A DNA stretch of 6,374 nucleotides. Origin: Paludibacteraceae bacterium (GTDB taxonomy: Bacteria; Bacteroidota; Bacteroidia; Bacteroidales; Paludibacteraceae). Positions 6,253 to 6,374 of this stretch are shown piece by piece. The position numbers were made by a program, and so were the translations under genes. The stretch is from contig CANFFA010000146.1 of assembly GCA_947445425.1 (NCBI GenBank), forward strand, positions 1 to 6,374. The letters run 5' to 3'. Below the pieces are notes generated by a model. It saw nothing but the letters and a program-made list of their open reading frames with translations. It ran no database searches and was not told the DNA's origin. Every line of letters starts with the position of its first letter. Position 1 is the first letter of the stretch.

Positions 6253-6374
6253 ATGTATAATATAGATCAAGAGCAACTAAATATGAAAACTGGAAATCCA
6301 AAATCACGCTTCAAATTTAATGTTGGAAAAAGCGAAAAAGTATTAGAGGTGGGTGGCGGACACAATCCAAATCC
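6253..6374 (+). CDS. Probable class I SAM-dependent methyltransferase (3' partial)
   Basis: Only the N-terminal 40 codons are visible and the frame runs off the right edge. The stretch EKVLEVGGGHNPN resembles motif I of Rossmann-fold SAM-dependent methyltransferases: a hydrophobic strand ending in an acidic residue, then a glycine-rich loop. The basic FKFNVGKSEK before it resembles the lead-in seen in such enzymes. A stop codon (TAG, 6250-6252) directly precedes the ATG at 6253. A second in-frame ATG at 6283 is an equally plausible start. No substrate can be inferred from so little sequence. The gene has its own candidate promoter and a long leader, separate from the Mur ligase unit. Confidence 0.6.
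   Translation, partial: MYNIDQEQLNMKTGNPKSRFKFNVGKSEKVLEVGGGHNPN

Overview
The window reads as chromosomal DNA from a low-GC member of the Bacteroidota. Start codons lack Shine-Dalgarno sequences and sit in A-rich stretches. Two upstream regions carry exact matches to the Bacteroidota promoter form TTTG-N20-TAnnTTTG. The metabolic pair is the heterodimeric methylmalonyl-CoA mutase common in that phylum. I cannot place it more precisely; a Sphingobacteriales- or Flavobacteriales-like origin is only a guess. All convincing genes are on the + strand.

Layout. (1) 2-1792: small subunit of methylmalonyl-CoA mutase (mutA). It is cut by the left window edge, because the reading frame is open back to base 2 and matches the family there. 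(2) 1793-2350: a 558-base gap where mutA and mutB normally sit close together. It holds a terminator-like hairpin, then a compact unit consisting of a GxxExxY-family gene (PD-(D/E)XK nuclease superfamily) between two inward-facing imperfect inverted repeats. Each repeat is TTTGA followed by four 8-bp units of the form NNGCNAAG. A 6-bp direct repeat, AAAATA, abuts both outer ends. (3) 2351-4477: large, cobalamin-binding subunit (mutB). (4) 4478-4640: a strong intrinsic terminator followed by a very good promoter. (5) 4641-6011: a MurC-like Mur ligase with divergent signature motifs. (6) 6012-6252: a second strong terminator whose T tract supplies the -33 box of the next promoter, followed by a roughly 145-base leader containing a hairpin. 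(7) 6253-6374: the first codons of a probable SAM-dependent methyltransferase, cut by the right window edge.

How the genes work together. MutA and MutB form one enzyme that interconverts (R)-methylmalonyl-CoA and succinyl-CoA using adenosylcobalamin bound by MutB. The Mur ligase and the methyltransferase appear to be independent transcription units, each insulated by its own terminator and promoter. The most interesting object is the GxxExxY cassette: it looks like a gene-carrying insertion, or a repeat-bounded element, lodged between the two mutase genes. Its transposition or mobilisation mechanism is not visible in the window.
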